From Thermodesulfovibrionales bacterium (GTDB lineage: Bacteria > Nitrospirota > Thermodesulfovibrionia > Thermodesulfovibrionales > JdFR-86): a DNA stretch of 34,474 nucleotides. The DNA lies in contig JAUXOF010000012.1 in assembly GCA_030682405.1 (NCBI GenBank), positions 1 through 34,474 of the forward strand. Reading direction: 5' to 3'. Below are positions 33,562 through 34,474 of the stretch, in pieces (the stretch's first letter is position 1; the number at the start of each line of letters is the position of its first letter). Position numbers and translations under genes: made by a program. The notes under the pieces were generated by a model. It worked only from the letters and a program-made list of their open reading frames with translations. It was not told the DNA's origin and ran no database searches.

Positions 33562-34474
33562 TGGTGTTTTCTCTTAAAATAGATATAAATTTCTGTTTAT
33601 ACTTAAAGTCAGCTTCAACGGCAACTTGCGCCAAACCGTGTTTGATTAAATGAGCATTTATAAAGGTCTTATTTTTCAAATACAGATAACACAATAAATT
33701 CCCTTCATTATCATATTTGGTGCCGTCATATTTCATAAAGACCTTTTGCCCCTTAAGTTTTTCCGAAAGGAATCGCAAGGCTTCTCCATTTATTTCTTTT
33801 TTTTCTTTTATGCCAATAAGTCTGACTCTCAGGCCGTTATTAAGCACCAGAAGCTCAGGACTAATAATTTGTTTTACGGAGTGGTAGGTCTCGCAGCTAT
33901 AGTCTGAATTGTCTATCCTTGAACCAAACTTTAACTTTTTTGGATCAATCTTTTTGTCAAACTTAACAGGGTCTCTAAAGGTATAAGGCAACTTATTAAT
34001 TTCTTTTTTGAAATCAATGTTAAGTTTTTCTTGTTTAATAATTACCATATCGGCGGCATTCAGTTTAGACTTTATCGCCGGAAGAAATTCTTTATTTATT
34101 TCATAGCCGACTGAGTTCCTATTAAGATTTTCAGCCGCCAAACAAGTCGTGCCGCTTCCCAAAAAAGGGTCGAGGACAATATCTCCGACAAAACTAAACA
34201 TCTTAATCAATCTTCTCGGCAGTTCTTCAGGAAACACCGCAAGGTGCTTGTCCTGTCTTTCGCCGGGGAAATACCAGTGGCCCGAAAAATACTCGTTCCA
34301 TTCCTCGGTAGTCAATTTTGATTTCTCTTTTATCTCTTTACTCACCTTTGGCGGGTCGCCGAGTTTCTTAAAGACAAGTATAAACTCGTAATCGAGCTTT
34401 AGTATTCCGTTTCTCGGATACGGGAATGAACCCATTATAGTTGCCCCGCCGGTTGTGTTGCAGGTTGTCACTTT
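33542..34474 (-). CDS. DNA (N4/N6) methyltransferase with SNase-like C-terminal domain, 5' end outside window
   Basis: Only the last 310 residues are visible; the frame is open to the right edge. They contain MGSFPYPRNGILKLDYEFIL and then motif I DPFLGSGTTCLAAE (SAM binding, about 102-115), the order used when the catalytic motif IV (S/DPPY) comes earlier, here beyond the edge. A C-terminal part (about 215-300) reads VRLIGIKEKKEINGEALRFL, DNEGNLLCYLYL, FINAHLIKHGLAQV, which matches the staphylococcal-nuclease fold. The nuclease glutamate and second arginine (usual D-x-x-GR) are not in place (D-N-E-G-N), so it is probably non-catalytic. It partners the MjaI-type endonuclease. Confidence 0.85.
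   Translation of the reverse strand, partial: KVTTCNTTGGATIMGSFPYPRNGILKLDYEFILVFKKLGDPPKVSKEIKEKSKLTTEEWNEYFSGHWYFPGERQDKHLAVFPEELPRRLIKMFSFVGDIVLDPFLGSGTTCLAAENLNRNSVGYEINKEFLPAIKSKLNAADMVIIKQEKLNIDFKKEINKLPYTFRDPVKFDKKIDPKKLKFGSRIDNSDYSCETYHSVKQIISPELLVLNNGLRVRLIGIKEKKEINGEALRFLSEKLKGQKVFMKYDGTKYDNEGNLLCYLYLKNKTFINAHLIKHGLAQVAVEADFKYKQKFISILRENTNVQTQN

Overview
The window looks like a chromosomal stretch of a Gram-negative bacterium of roughly 55% GC. It carries LptD (lipopolysaccharide export), type IV pilus/type II secretion assembly genes, sigma-54 regulators and a small multiheme cytochrome, and it is scattered with short GC-rich palindromes. This combination suggests Nitrospirota (Thermodesulfovibrionia-like) or a deltaproteobacterial lineage, probably a metagenome-assembled genome. 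That placement is inference from gene content, not a phylogenetic test.

Left part (1-9.1 kb): a partial membrane sensor with a heme-type CxxCH motif lies divergent from a small zinc-ribbon protein. A minus-strand operon follows, in transcription order hisC, hisB, a CHASE2-class III nucleotide cyclase, a conserved Cys-motif protein and a TPR lipoprotein. A plus-strand glnB-amtB pair runs head-on into a NifA-like sigma-54 activator. Both genes of that convergent pair lose their 3' ends at the same point near 7,225, so the site is either a deletion or an assembly join.

Middle (9.1-16.2 kb): a RelE-type toxin-antitoxin pair, a repeat-rich spacer, a tetraheme cytochrome c, tRNA-Ala(CGC) facing tRNA-Val(GAC), a two-subunit M16 peptidase (one catalytic, one non-catalytic), then era, a bifunctional-nuclease-family gene and recO. 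tRNA-Ser(CGA) overlaps the end of tadA.

Right part (16.2-34.5 kb): almost everything is on the minus strand and tightly packed. In transcription order: a restriction-modification pair (an N4/N6 DNA methyltransferase with a SNase-like tail, and an MjaI-family endonuclease), an LsrF-like aldolase, OsmC, a PilZ protein, pgpA, the cinA C-terminal domain, thpR, leuA, then a 1.3-kb AT-richer cassette (repeat-domain protein, HEPN, MNT), a lipoprotein, folC, lptD, pilB, pilC, a histidine kinase, an NtrC-type regulator, tadA and tRNA-Ser. The cassette sits between two copies of the last ~100 bp of leuA. The downstream copy still abuts the lipoprotein gene exactly as an undisturbed leuA end would. This reads as a defence/TA module inserted at the 3' end of leuA with the gene end rebuilt. 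No CTAG tetranucleotide was found on a by-eye scan of the whole window, which fits the CTAG specificity of the MjaI type enzyme.
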